40,479 nucleotides of DNA from NCBI RefSeq assembly GCF_003172935.1, contig NZ_QGKS01000173.1:1-40479 (forward strand), read 5' to 3'. Each line of letters begins with the position of its first letter. The stretch's first letter is position 1. A program made the translations under genes and the position numbers. Positions 16,584-24,798 of the stretch are shown one piece after another. The notes under the pieces are model-generated. The model searched no databases and was not told where the DNA came from. It saw only the letters and a list, made by a program, of their open reading frames with translations. The DNA is from Micromonospora sicca. GTDB taxonomy: Bacteria > Actinomycetota > Actinomycetes > Mycobacteriales > Micromonosporaceae.

Positions 16584-17294
16584 GTGAGCCGTACCCCGCA
16601 GGGCCAGCGCGCCAGCCTGGACAAGCAGCCGCACGAGGTCGCCGCGATGTTCGACGGCGTGGCGGCCCGCTACGACCTGACCAACACCGTGCTCTCCTTC
16701 GGGCAGGACCGGTTCTGGCGGCGGGCCACCCGGGCGGCGCTCGGCCTGCGCCCCGGCGAGCGGGTGCTGGACGTGGGCGCGGGCACCGGCGTCTCGACCG
16801 AGGAACTGGCCCACTCCGGGGCGTACGCGGTGGGGGCGGACCTGTCGCTGGGCATGCTGCACGCCGGCAAGCGGACCCGTCCGCAGGTGCCGCTGCTGGC
16901 CGGGGACGCGCTGAGGCTGCCGTTCGCCGACGCCAGCTTCGACGCGGTGACCATCTCCTTCGCGCTGCGCAACGTCAACGACACCGACGCCGCGCTGCGC
17001 GAGCTGGCCCGGGTGACCAGGCCGGGCGGCCGGCTGGTGGTCTGCGAGTTCAGCACCCCGGTCAACCCGGCCTTCCGGACCGTCTACCTGTCGTACCTGA
17101 TGCGGTCCCTGCCGGCGGTGGCCCGCGCGGTCTCCAGCAACCCCGACGCGTACGTCTATCTCGCCGAGTCGATCCGGGCCTGGCCCGACCAGGCGGCGCT
17201 GGCCGCGCGGATCGGCGCGGCCGGCTGGGGCCGGGTGGCCTGGCGGAACCTCACCGGCGGCGTGGTGGCGCTGCACCGCGCGATCCGCGACTGA
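16584..17294 (+). CDS. menG: Demethylmenaquinone methyltransferase
   Basis: MenG (UbiE family) adds the C-methyl group to demethylmenaquinone with S-adenosylmethionine, the last ring step of menaquinone synthesis. The 236-residue protein begins with the family block [22 protein letters not shown] (about 19-40), followed by the SAM-binding motif DVGAGTG (63-69), then [23 protein letters not shown] and a C-terminal [13 protein letters not shown]. The length is normal. GTG 16584 directly follows GGAGGG, so ribosome-site spacing is very short; the protein may be made from a leaderless or nearly leaderless message. Its position between mqnC and a MenJ-like reductase resembles the menG-menJ neighbourhood of mycobacteria. 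Confidence 0.92.
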   Translation: MSRTPQGQRASLDKQPHEVAAMFDGVAARYDLTNTVLSFGQDRFWRRATRAALGLRPGERVLDVGAGTGVSTEELAHSGAYAVGADLSLGMLHAGKRTRPQVPLLAGDALRLPFADASFDAVTISFALRNVNDTDAALRELARVTRPGGRLVVCEFSTPVNPAFRTVYLSYLMRSLPAVARAVSSNPDAYVYLAESIRAWPDQAALAARIGAAGWGRVAWRNLTGGVVALHRAIRD

Positions 17295-17373
17295 CCCGAC
17301 GCGGCGTCGCAAGCCTCGCGGGCCAGAGAAGCGTCTTTTTCGTGAATATCCGTTTTTAGTCCACTTTGCCCCG

Positions 17374-17379
17374 TAGGCT
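17374..17379 (+). promoter_or_regulatory. Possible -10 element of the small acidic protein gene (leaderless)
   Basis: TAGGCT fits TANNNT and ends 6 nt before the ATG at 17386. It lies in the most AT-rich local stretch (17335-17368), which also has a TTTTT run that could end menG transcription. Confidence 0.4.
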
Positions 17380-17385
17380 CGCCCC

Positions 17386-17616
17386 ATGACGGGACGAGAC
17401 CAGGCGGCCGCGACGGCGGCCACCGACGACGACGCCGCGGAACTCATCGCGCAGCTCAAGGAGCTGGCCGGCGCCGATCCCGCCGACGTCCGTCAGGTGG
17501 TCGCCGAGGTGCTCGCCGCGCTCGACCGCGCCGCCGGGGGCGCGCTGCGGGACCACCTGCCCGAGGCGATCCGGGTCGATGCCGGGCTGGACACGGCCGC
17601 CCACACCCTGCCCTGA
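17386..17616 (+). CDS. Small acidic protein of unknown function
   Basis: I do not recognise this 76-residue protein. It is rich in Ala, Asp and Glu and is predicted largely helical (DDAAELIAQLKELAGADPADVRQ and VVAEVLAALDRAA regions). There is no signal peptide, membrane segment or Cys. Third codon positions are nearly all G or C, as in the neighbouring genes, which supports real coding. It lacks a good ribosome site but has a TANNNT -10 six nucleotides before the ATG, the same arrangement as mqnA and mqnC. It lies 91 nt after menG and 134 nt before the MenJ-like gene, both in the same direction. No function is proposed. Confidence 0.6.
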   Translation: MTGRDQAAATAATDDDAAELIAQLKELAGADPADVRQVVAEVLAALDRAAGGALRDHLPEAIRVDAGLDTAAHTLP

Positions 17617-17712
17617 CGCCGAAGTGGGCCCCTACCGGCGCGTTTCCACGAAGTTAGGTACCCCTCACCGCCTACCGGTGTAACCCCGGTCATAGACTCC
17701 AACCCGATCGGC

Positions 17713-17730
17713 TTGTGAAGCATTTCACGA
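17713..17730. promoter_or_regulatory. Candidate Rex operator (ROP site)
   Basis: TTGTGAA-GCAT-TTCACGA matches the published Rex operator form TTGTGAA-N4-TTCACAA at all but one base (G for A, next to last). Rex is a repressor that senses the NADH/NAD+ ratio; in Streptomyces coelicolor it controls nuo and cyd operons. The site lies 20 nt before the ATG of the MenJ-like gene and 1.4 kb before nuoA. No rex gene is in this window, so its presence elsewhere is assumed. Confidence 0.6.
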
Positions 17731-17750
17731 GCATGCGGGAGGAGGCGCAG

Positions 17751-19028
17751 ATGACCGCGGTGGAGAACGACGCCGACGTGATCGTCGTGGGCGCCGGTCC
17801 CGGAGGATCGGCGACCGCGTACCACCTGGCTCGGCACGGCGTCCGCGTGCTGCTGCTGGAGAAGACCGAGTTCCCCCGGGAGAAGGTCTGCGGCGACGGG
17901 CTCACCCCGCGCGCCGTGCGGCAGCTCATCCGGATGGGCGTGGACACCTCGCCCGAGGCCGGCTGGCTGCACAACAAGGGCCTGCGGGTGATCGGCGGCG
18001 GGGTACGCCTCGAACTGGACTGGCCCGACCTGGCCAGCTTCCCCAACTACGGCCTGGTCCGTACCCGGCTCGACTTCGACGACCTGCTCGCCCAGCGTGC
18101 CGTCTCGGCCGGGGCGAAGCTGCGCACCAGCGTGAACGTCATCGGCCCGGTGCTCGACGCCGACGATCGGGTGATCGGCGTGCAGGCCGAGGTCGGCCCG
18201 GAGAAGGAGCCGGCCACCTTCCACGCCCCGCTGGTGGTCGCCGCGGACGGCGTGTCCGGCCGCTTCCCGCTCGCCCTCGGGCTGGCCAAGCGGGAGGACC
18301 GGCCGATCGGGGTGGCCGTCCGGCGCTACTACCGCTCGCCGGCCAAGCACGACGACGACTACCTGGAGTCGTGGCTGGAGCTGCGCAGCAAGGACAGTGG
18401 CGACAACCTGCTCCCCGGGTACGGCTGGATCTTCGGCCTGGGCGACGGGCGGGTCAACGTCGGCCTCGGCGTGCTGAACTCCTCCTCCGCCTTCGGCAGG
18501 ACGAACTACCGGCGGCTGCTCACCGACTGGCTGGCCAACACCCCCGAGGACTGGGGGATGACCGACGAGGCGAACGCGGAGGGCCCGATCCTCGGCGCCG
18601 CGCTGCCGATGGGCTTCAACCGGGTTCCGCACTACACCCGCGGGGTCATGCTGGTCGGCGACTCCGGCGGCATGGTCAACCCGTTCAACGGCGAGGGCAT
18701 CGCGTACGCGATGGAGTCCGGCGAGCTGGCCGCGGAGATCGCGGTGCAGGCGCTCGCCCGGCCGGCCGGCGCCGAGCGGGAACGGGCGCTGATGGCATAT
18801 CCGCAGGAGCTGAAGGCCCGCTTCGGGGGCTACTACCGGCTCGGCGGCATCTTCGTGAAGCTGATCGGCCGTCCGGAGATCATGCGGCTCGCCACCAAGC
18901 ACGGCATGCCGCACCCGACGCTGATGCGCTTCGTGCTCAAGCTGCTGGCCAACCTGACCGATCCGCGCGGTGGCGACTCGATGGACCGGGTCATCAACGC
19001 GATGACGAAGGTCGCGCCCGCCGTCTGA
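17751..19028 (+). CDS. Geranylgeranyl reductase family FAD oxidoreductase (MenJ-like)
   Basis: This 425-residue flavoprotein starts with an FAD-binding fold, DVIVVGAGPGGSATAYHLARHG (G14-x-G-x-x-G19), contains EKTEFPREKVCGDGLTPRAV (38-57) and ends the FAD domain with GDSGGMVNPFNGEGI (about 303-317). The family reduces isoprenoid double bonds. In Mycobacterium tuberculosis MenJ (Rv0561c) reduces one isoprene unit of menaquinone and is encoded beside menG and a polyprenyl synthase; here menG is just upstream and a polyprenyl synthase lies beyond nuo. That makes menaquinone side-chain reduction the best guess, though action on phospholipid or carotenoid precursors is possible. ATG 17751 is chosen over GTG 17715 because GGAGGAGG is 5 nt upstream. 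A Rex-like site lies before it. Confidence 0.88.
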   Translation: MTAVENDADVIVVGAGPGGSATAYHLARHGVRVLLLEKTEFPREKVCGDGLTPRAVRQLIRMGVDTSPEAGWLHNKGLRVIGGGVRLELDWPDLASFPNYGLVRTRLDFDDLLAQRAVSAGAKLRTSVNVIGPVLDADDRVIGVQAEVGPEKEPATFHAPLVVAADGVSGRFPLALGLAKREDRPIGVAVRRYYRSPAKHDDDYLESWLELRSKDSGDNLLPGYGWIFGLGDGRVNVGLGVLNSSSAFGRTNYRRLLTDWLANTPEDWGMTDEANAEGPILGAALPMGFNRVPHYTRGVMLVGDSGGMVNPFNGEGIAYAMESGELAAEIAVQALARPAGAERERALMAYPQELKARFGGYYRLGGIFVKLIGRPEIMRLATKHGMPHPTLMRFVLKLLANLTDPRGGDSMDRVINAMTKVAPAV

Positions 19029-19161
19029 CAACGGGTTCCCGGCCGGCGACGGCCGGGATCCGACAAAGATCGACCCCCCCGCCGGCCGAGGTCGTGAGGG
19101 ACGTGAATAGTGTGATTTTGGCCAGCCACCGAGGGCAGGGAAGGACGAGCAGGAGATAACG

Positions 19162-19527
19162 ATGACGCTCTCGCCTTACGCACCGATCATCGGGCTGTTC
19201 GCCCTCGCCGCGGGGTTCGCGCTGTTCTCCGTGGCCGCCGCCCGCTTCGCCGGTCCCCGGCGCTTCAACAAGGCCAAGCTCGAGGCGTACGAGTGCGGCA
19301 TCGAGCCGAGCCCGCAGCCGGTCGGCGGTGGCCGGTTCCCGGTCAAGTTCTACCTGACGGCGATGCTCTTCATCGTCTTCGACATCGAGATCATCTTCCT
19401 CTACCCCTGGGCGGTCTCCTTCGACGCCCTGCCGATCTTCGGCTTCGTGGAGATGGTCATGTTCATCGTCGCGGTCTTCGTCGCCTACGCCTACGTCTGG
19501 CGGCGCGGCGGCCTGGACTGGGACTGA
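19162..19527 (+). CDS. nuoA: NADH-quinone oxidoreductase subunit A
   Basis: NuoA is a small membrane subunit of complex I, helping join the quinone-reducing arm to the membrane arm. The 121-residue protein has three membrane segments (about 10-30, 65-85 and 92-112) and the loop motif EAYECGIEP (41-49), whose Cys is the known marker of the quinone-access loop, followed by [31 protein letters not shown] lies 7 nt before the ATG. A TANNNT element, TAGTGT (19108-19113), lies about 50 nt upstream and could be the operon promoter, but no -35 is clear. It is the first of 14 nuo genes and follows the MenJ-like gene by 133 nt. Confidence 0.96.
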   Translation: MTLSPYAPIIGLFALAAGFALFSVAAARFAGPRRFNKAKLEAYECGIEPSPQPVGGGRFPVKFYLTAMLFIVFDIEIIFLYPWAVSFDALPIFGFVEMVMFIVAVFVAYAYVWRRGGLDWD

Positions 19528-19541
19528 GGGAGGTACGGCAG

Positions 19542-20222
19542 ATGGGTATCGAGGAGAAGCTTCCCGCCGGCGTCCTGCTCACCTCCGTGGAGAAGCTGGT
19601 CAACTGGTCGCGGAAGTCGTCCGTCTGGGGCGCCACCTTCGGCCTGGCCTGCTGCGCCATCGAGATGATGGCGGCCGGCGGTCCGCACTACGACATGGGC
19701 CGCTGGGGCATGGAGGTCTTCCGCGCCTCGCCCCGCCAGGCGGATCTGATGATCGTCGCCGGCCGGGTGAGCCAGAAGATGGCCCCGGTGCTGCGCCAGA
19801 TCTACGACCAGATGGCCGAGCCCCGCTGGGTGCTCTCCATGGGCGTCTGCGCGAGCAGCGGCGGCATGTTCAACAACTACGCCATCGTCCAGGGCGTCGA
19901 CCACGTGGTGCCGGTCGACATGTACCTCCCGGGCTGCCCGCCCCGGCCGGAGATGCTCATCGACGCGATCCTCAAGCTCCGCGAGAAGATCATGTACGAG
20001 CCGCTGGGCGCGAACGGCCGCAAGATGCTGGAGGCCCGCAAGGAGCGCGGTGACGTGCCCGTCGTGCCGTACGGCTCGATGCCGTCGTCGTACCGCAACG
20101 ACAAGGCCCGGCGTGCCGAGTGGACGAAGGCGGTCCGCGAGGGGCGCGAGGAGCAGCTGCGGATCGAGAACTGGATGAAGGCTCAGAACCACCTCCACCC
20201 GCACGAGGGCGTGAAGAAATGA
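19542..20222 (+). CDS. nuoB: NADH-quinone oxidoreductase subunit B
   Basis: NuoB carries the terminal [4Fe-4S] cluster N2, which passes electrons to menaquinone. The four ligands are all present: adjacent C37-C38 (GLACCAIEM), C103 (MGVCASSGG) and C132 (LPGCPPRPE). The 226-residue protein is longer than many at its C-terminus, with a charged tail after about residue 165 ([14 protein letters not shown] and a Lys/Arg/Glu-rich end) common in actinobacteria. GGGAGG lies about 8 nt before the ATG at 19542, with a 14-nt gap from nuoA. Its stop overlaps the nuoC start by 4 nt (ATGA). Confidence 0.96.
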   Translation: MGIEEKLPAGVLLTSVEKLVNWSRKSSVWGATFGLACCAIEMMAAGGPHYDMGRWGMEVFRASPRQADLMIVAGRVSQKMAPVLRQIYDQMAEPRWVLSMGVCASSGGMFNNYAIVQGVDHVVPVDMYLPGCPPRPEMLIDAILKLREKIMYEPLGANGRKMLEARKERGDVPVVPYGSMPSSYRNDKARRAEWTKAVREGREEQLRIENWMKAQNHLHPHEGVKK

Positions 20223-20953
20223 CCGCACCTGACAACAAGGCGAACGGCGGCGTGCCGGTGCCGACGACCCCGGCCGGCGCCACCAGCGGCGCACCGGCGG
20301 AGTACCCGCCGGCCAGCCCGGCCGGGCGCGGCATGTTCGGCATGCACGGCACCGGCGACGTCTCCGGCTACGGCGGCCTGGTCCGCCAGCGCAAGCCGGT
20401 CGAGGAGACCCCCCGGCCGTACGGCGGCTACTTCGACGAGGTCCGCGACGCGCTGGAGGAGGCGTACCCCGCCTTCGGCGACGCGATCGAGAAGGTCGTC
20501 GTCGACCGCGGCGAGCTGACCCTGCACGTCCGCCCCGAGCGGATCGCCGAGGTCTGCCAGGTGATGCGGGACGACCTGGCGCTCCGCTTCGAGCTGTGCT
20601 CCTCGGTGTCCGGGGTGGACTACCTGGGTGCGGACGAGCGCCGGCTGCACGTGGTCTACCAGCTCACCTCGATGACCTACCGGCGCCGGGTCCGGCTGGA
20701 GGCCGCGGTCTCCGTCGAGGACCCGCACCTGCCGAGCGTCACCGCCGTCTACCCGACCGCCGACTGGCAGGAGCGGGAGGCGTACGACATGTTCGGCATC
20801 GTCTTCGACGGCCACCCCAACCTGACCCGGATCCTCATGCCGGACGACTGGGAGGGGCACCCACAGCGCAAGGACTACCCGCTCGGCGGCATCCCCGTCG
20901 AGTACAAGGGTGCGGAAATTCCCCCGCCGGACCGTAGGAGGTCCTACCAGTGA
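20219..20953 (+). CDS. nuoC: NADH-quinone oxidoreductase subunit C
   Basis: NuoC (30-kDa subunit family) is a hydrophilic scaffold of the quinone-reducing arm, next to NuoD and NuoB. The 244-residue protein has a Pro/Gly/Ala-rich N-terminal extension (residues 1-60) and then the conserved domain, with the signature [20 protein letters not shown] and [14 protein letters not shown] near 185-225. No cofactor is bound. The ATG at 20219 overlaps the nuoB stop (ATGA). The gene is separate from nuoD, unlike the fused nuoCD of E. coli. Its end contains the ribosome site of nuoD (TAGGAGG). Confidence 0.95.
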   Translation: MTAPDNKANGGVPVPTTPAGATSGAPAEYPPASPAGRGMFGMHGTGDVSGYGGLVRQRKPVEETPRPYGGYFDEVRDALEEAYPAFGDAIEKVVVDRGELTLHVRPERIAEVCQVMRDDLALRFELCSSVSGVDYLGADERRLHVVYQLTSMTYRRRVRLEAAVSVEDPHLPSVTAVYPTADWQEREAYDMFGIVFDGHPNLTRILMPDDWEGHPQRKDYPLGGIPVEYKGAEIPPPDRRRSYQ

Positions 20954-22275
20954 CCACGTCGAACTACGCGACCGAGCGCGAGACCACCGAGGGCAGGGTC
21001 TTCACCGTCACCGGTGGGGACTGGGACCAGGTCGTCTCCGGCACCGACCCGATCAACGACGAGCGGATCGTCGTCAACATGGGTCCGCAGCACCCGTCCA
21101 CGCACGGCGTGCTCCGGTTGATCCTGGAGCTGGAGGGCGAGACGGTCCGCGAGGCCCGCTCGGTCGTCGGCTACCTGCACACCGGCATCGAGAAGAACCT
21201 GGAGTACCGCAACTGGGTCCAGGGCTCGACGTTCGTGACCCGGATGGACTACCTCGCGCCGCTGTTCAACGAGACGGCGTACGCGCTGGCGGTGGAGAAG
21301 CTGCTCGGCATCACCGACGAGGTGACCGAGCGGGCGAACACCATCCGGGTGCTGATGATGGAGCTGAACCGGGTCTCCTCGCACCTGGTCTGGCTGGCCA
21401 CCACCGGCATGGAGCTGGGCGCGATCTCGATCATGCTGTACGGCTTCCGCGAGCGGGAGCACATCCTCGACATCTTCGAGACCATCACCGGCCTGCGGAT
21501 GAACCACGCGTACGTGCGGCCGGGCGGCGTGGCGCAGGACGTGCCGGACGACGCGATCGTCAAGATCCGGAACTTCCTCAAGATGATGCCGAAGAAGCTC
21601 AAGGAGTACGAGGACCTCCTCTCCAGGCAGCCGATCTGGACCGAGCGGACCAAGGGCGTCGCGGTGCTGGACGTGACCGGCTGCCTGGCGCTCGGCGTCA
21701 CCGGTCCGGTGCTCCGTTCCGCCGGTCTCGCCTGGGACCTGCGCAAGACCATGCCGTACTGCGGCTACGAGACGTACGAGTTCGACGTGCCGACCCACCC
21801 GGACGGCGACGTGTGGGGCCGCTACCAGGTCCGGCTCGCCGAGATCCGGGAGTCGCTGAAGCTGGTCGAGCAGGCCCTCGACCGGTTGAAGCCGGGCCCG
21901 GTGATGGTGGCCGACCGCAAGATCGCCTGGCCGGCGCAGCTCGCCATCGGCGTGGACGGCATGGGCAACTCGCTGGAGCACGTCGCCAAGATCATGGGTC
22001 AGTCGATGGAGTCGCTGATCCACCACTTCAAGCTCGTCACCGAGGGCTTCCGGGTCCCGCCGGGCCAGGTGTACGTCGGCATCGAGTCGCCCCGCGGCGA
22101 GCTGGGCGTGCACGCGGTCTCCGACGGCGGCACCCGGCCCTACCGGGTGCACTACCGGGAGCCGAGCTTCGTCAACCTCCAGGCCCTCCCGGCGATGGCC
22201 GAGGGCGGCCTGATCGCCGACGTGATCGCCGGTGGCGCCTCGCTGGACCCCGTGATGGGTGGTTGTGACCGGTGA
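20950..22275 (+). CDS. nuoD: NADH-quinone oxidoreductase subunit D
   Basis: NuoD (49-kDa subunit) forms most of the quinone-binding pocket with NuoB. The 441-residue protein contains [13 protein letters not shown] (about 37-49), which carries the His of the quinone site, and [14 protein letters not shown] (77-90). The usual NuoD C-terminal block [34 protein letters not shown] is followed by [26 protein letters not shown]. The GTG start at 20950 lies in the nuoC stop (GTGA), with GGAGG about 9 nt upstream inside the near-palindrome TAGGAGGTCCTA. The stop codon overlaps an 18-codon mini-ORF that runs to nuoE. Confidence 0.96.
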   Translation: MTTSNYATERETTEGRVFTVTGGDWDQVVSGTDPINDERIVVNMGPQHPSTHGVLRLILELEGETVREARSVVGYLHTGIEKNLEYRNWVQGSTFVTRMDYLAPLFNETAYALAVEKLLGITDEVTERANTIRVLMMELNRVSSHLVWLATTGMELGAISIMLYGFREREHILDIFETITGLRMNHAYVRPGGVAQDVPDDAIVKIRNFLKMMPKKLKEYEDLLSRQPIWTERTKGVAVLDVTGCLALGVTGPVLRSAGLAWDLRKTMPYCGYETYEFDVPTHPDGDVWGRYQVRLAEIRESLKLVEQALDRLKPGPVMVADRKIAWPAQLAIGVDGMGNSLEHVAKIMGQSMESLIHHFKLVTEGFRVPPGQVYVGIESPRGELGVHAVSDGGTRPYRVHYREPSFVNLQALPAMAEGGLIADVIAGGASLDPVMGGCDR

Positions 22276-22328
22276 GCGCGAGGAGTGAGCTTGCGAGCCC
22301 CGCAGTCGCGAACGGAAGGCGACTCTGA
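22272..22328 (+). CDS. 18-codon mini-ORF/gene-boundary repeat bridging nuoD and nuoE
   Basis: GTG at 22272 overlaps the nuoD stop (GTGA), and the mini-ORF stop shares its A with the nuoE ATG (TGATG). The product would be [19 protein letters not shown] recall near-identical DNA at many gene boundaries in Micromonospora, so this is probably a dispersed repeat kept in frame rather than a functional peptide. Its likely effect is to keep ribosomes moving across the 52-nt gap. GGAAGG inside it may be the nuoE ribosome site. Whether it is translated is unknown. Confidence 0.4.
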   Translation: MSARSELASPAVANGRRL

Positions 22329-23485
22329 TGACGACTTTCACTGAGCAGACGCGCGAGCGGGCGCGGGAGATCATCGCCCGCTACCCGGCCGACCGGTCCC
22401 GCTCGGCGCTGCTGCCGCTGCTGCACCTGGTCCAGTCGGAGGAGGGCTACGTCTCCCCGGCCGGCGTCGAGTTCTGCGCCGAGGTGCTCGGGCTGAACAA
22501 GGCCCAGGTCGGCGCGGTGGCCACCTTCTACACCATGTACAAGCGCAAGCCGACCGGCGACTACCTGGTCAGCGTCTGCACCAACACGATGTGCAACGTG
22601 CTGGGCGGCCAGGAGGTCTACGACACCCTCGCCGAGCACCTCGGCGTCGGGCACGACGAGACCACCGCCGACGGGAAGATCACCCTGGAGCACGCCGAGT
22701 GCCTCGCGGCGTGCGACTACGGCCCGGTGATGACCGTCAACTACGACTTCTTCGACGGCGTCGACCCGCAGGGCGCGGTCGGCGTGGTCGAGGAGCTGCG
22801 CGCCGGTGGCCGGCCGATGCCGACCCGGGGCGCCCGGCTCTGCACGCTCAAGGAGATGGCCGTGCAGCTCGCCGGCTTCGCCGACGAGCGCGAGGGCGCG
22901 GTCGCCGACGGCGGCCCGGGCGAGTCGAGCCTGCGCGGCCTGCGCCTGGCCGAGCAGCACGGCATCGCGGTGCCGGGCTTCGACCCGAACACCCCGATCC
23001 GGAGCAAGGCCGAGGCCGACCAGGCCGCGGCGCAGGCGAAGGCGAAGGCCGAGGCGGCCAAGCCCGCCCCCGCCGAGGCCGCCGCCGCCCCGGTCAAGGG
23101 CGGAGACGGGGCGGCCAACCCCGCCGCGAAGGCGGGGACGGCCGAGCCGGCCGAGCCGGAGTCGGTGGCCGGCAGCACGGCCCCGGACGTGAAGGCGCCG
23201 GACGACAAGTCGCCGCAGGTGCGTACCGCCGAGACCCGGCAGCCCGACGCGCGGACCGCCGTGCCGGACGCCCCCGGCACCAAGGTCCCGGCGGACAGCA
23301 CCGCGCCGGCGCCGCGCGACGCCCAGGAGGCGGCGGCCGCCGGCGCGGCGGCCAACCCGCCGGCCGGCGACGGCAAGCCCGCCGGTGACGAGGCCGGGGC
23401 GCAGGAGCGCAACCTCAAGGAAGCGTCGACGGGCGCCAACGGCGCGAGCCCGACCGTCGCGAGCGAAACGGGGGGCCAGAAGTGA
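22328..23485 (+). CDS. nuoE: NADH-quinone oxidoreductase subunit E with long disordered C-terminal tail
   Basis: NuoE belongs to the NADH-oxidising arm and holds [2Fe-2S] cluster N1a. The core (residues 1-160) has all four ligands, C84, C89, C125 and C129, in the expected CTNTMC and CLAAC settings. A second conserved part, RGARLCTLKEMAVQLAGF, extends to about 200. The protein then continues to 385 residues with a low-complexity tail rich in Ala, Pro, Gly, Lys, Glu and Asp that has no recognisable domain. E. coli NuoE is about 166 residues, so the tail more than doubles it. The reading frame is intact and ends with the GTGA overlap with nuoF, so the tail is not a frameshift artefact. Its end carries a degenerate copy of the nuoD-nuoE repeat. 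Confidence 0.94.
   Translation: MTTFTEQTRERAREIIARYPADRSRSALLPLLHLVQSEEGYVSPAGVEFCAEVLGLNKAQVGAVATFYTMYKRKPTGDYLVSVCTNTMCNVLGGQEVYDTLAEHLGVGHDETTADGKITLEHAECLAACDYGPVMTVNYDFFDGVDPQGAVGVVEELRAGGRPMPTRGARLCTLKEMAVQLAGFADEREGAVADGGPGESSLRGLRLAEQHGIAVPGFDPNTPIRSKAEADQAAAQAKAKAEAAKPAPAEAAAAPVKGGDGAANPAAKAGTAEPAEPESVAGSTAPDVKAPDDKSPQVRTAETRQPDARTAVPDAPGTKVPADSTAPAPRDAQEAAAAGAAANPPAGDGKPAGDEAGAQERNLKEASTGANGASPTVASETGGQK
23444..23465 (+). repeat. Degenerate copy of the boundary repeat at the nuoE 3' end
   Basis: These 22 bases match the repeat between nuoD and nuoE (the part coding ASPAVANG) at 18 positions, in the same reading frame, here coding ASPTVASE. It lies 17 nt before the nuoF start. Chance similarity is possible given the GC-rich background. 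Confidence 0.4.
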
Positions 23486-24798
23486 CCACTCCTCGGCCGG
23501 AGACGCTGGCCAAGCTGACGCCGGTGCTGACCAAGCGCTGGCTGTCGCCGGACGCCTGGCGGATCGGCACCTACGAGAAGCTGGACGGCTACGCCGCCCT
23601 GCGCAAGGCGCTCAACGCCCACCCGGACGACCTGATCCAGCTGATCAAGGACTCCGGGCTGCGCGGCCGCGGCGGCGCCGGCTTCCCGACCGGTCTGAAG
23701 TGGGGCTTCATCCCGCAGGGCGACGGCAAGCCGCACTACCTGGTGGTCAACGCCGACGAGGGCGAGCCGGGCACCTGCAAGGACCTGCCGCTGATGACGC
23801 ACGACCCGCACTCGCTGGTCGAGGGCGTGATCATCGCGTCGTACGCGATCCGGGCCAACCGCGCCTACATCTACATCCGCGGCGAGGCGGTGCACGCCGC
23901 GCGCCGGCTGCGCAACGCGGTGGCCGAGGCGCGGGCCAAGGGTTACCTGGGCCGGAACATCATGGGCAGCGGCTTCGACCTGGAACTGGTGGTGCACTCC
24001 GGCGCCGGGGCGTACATCTGCGGTGAGGAGACCGCGCTGCTGGACTCGCTGGAGGGCTTCCGGGGCCAGCCCCGGCTGCGCCCGCCGTTCCCGGCGACCC
24101 ACGGCCTGTACGCCAGCCCGACGGTGGTCAACAACGTCGGCACCATCGCCAGCGTGCCGTACATCGTGCTCGGCGGCGCGGACTGGTGGAAGACCATGGG
24201 CACGGAGAAGTCCTCCGGGCCGATGATCTACTCGCTGTCCGGCCGGATCGCCAACCCCGGCCAGTACGAGTGCTCGATGGGGATCACCCTGCGCGAGCTG
24301 ATCGACCTGGCCGGCGGCATGCAGCCCGGGCACGAGCTGAAGTTCTGGACCCCGGGCGGGTCGTCGACCCCGCTGCTCACCGCCGAGCACCTGGACGTGC
24401 CGCTGGACTTCGAGGGGGTGGCGGCGGCCGGCTCGATCCTGGGCACCACGGCCACCCAGATCTTCTCCGACCAGGACTGCCCGGTGTACGCGACCTACCG
24501 CTGGCTGGAGTTCTACCACCACGAGTCGTGCGGCAAGTGCACCCCGTGCCGGGAGGGCAACTACTGGATGGTCCGGGTCTACCGACGGATCCTCGCCGGC
24601 CAGGGCACTCACGAGGACCTGGACACCCTGCTCGACACCTGCGACAACATCCTCGGCCGCTCGTTCTGCGGCCTGGGTGACGGTGCCACCAGCTCGGTGA
24701 CCTCGTCGCTGAAGTACTTCAAGCAGGACTACCTCGACTACATCGAGGGACGTACCGCGCCGAAGCTGTCGGACAAGCAGCTGGTGGGAGCCCACTAA
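23482..24798 (+). CDS. nuoF: NADH-quinone oxidoreductase subunit F
   Basis: NuoF is the NADH-oxidising subunit, binding NADH, FMN and [4Fe-4S] cluster N3. The 438-residue protein has the nucleotide motif [16 protein letters not shown] (about 59-74), the FMN-site [12 protein letters not shown] (90-101), [16 protein letters not shown] (177-192), and N3 ligands C350, C353, C356 ([12 protein letters not shown]) and C396. Length and motifs are typical. GTG 23482 overlaps the nuoE stop by 4 nt, and its TAA shares its last A with the nuoG ATG (TAATG). No oddities seen. Confidence 0.96.
   Translation: MTTPRPETLAKLTPVLTKRWLSPDAWRIGTYEKLDGYAALRKALNAHPDDLIQLIKDSGLRGRGGAGFPTGLKWGFIPQGDGKPHYLVVNADEGEPGTCKDLPLMTHDPHSLVEGVIIASYAIRANRAYIYIRGEAVHAARRLRNAVAEARAKGYLGRNIMGSGFDLELVVHSGAGAYICGEETALLDSLEGFRGQPRLRPPFPATHGLYASPTVVNNVGTIASVPYIVLGGADWWKTMGTEKSSGPMIYSLSGRIANPGQYECSMGITLRELIDLAGGMQPGHELKFWTPGGSSTPLLTAEHLDVPLDFEGVAAAGSILGTTATQIFSDQDCPVYATYRWLEFYHHESCGKCTPCREGNYWMVRVYRRILAGQGTHEDLDTLLDTCDNILGRSFCGLGDGATSSVTSSLKYFKQDYLDYIEGRTAPKLSDKQLVGAH

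Noticed and set aside
17298..17340. A classical T-tailed terminator after menG (GACGC...GCGTC-TTTTT)
   Set aside because: The stem is only 5 bp around a 28-nt loop; the T-run may matter but the hairpin is not convincing.
19029..19161. A Rex operator directly before nuoA
   Set aside because: GTGAATAGTGTGATT superficially resembles half a site, but there is no TTCACAA-type partner at the right spacing.
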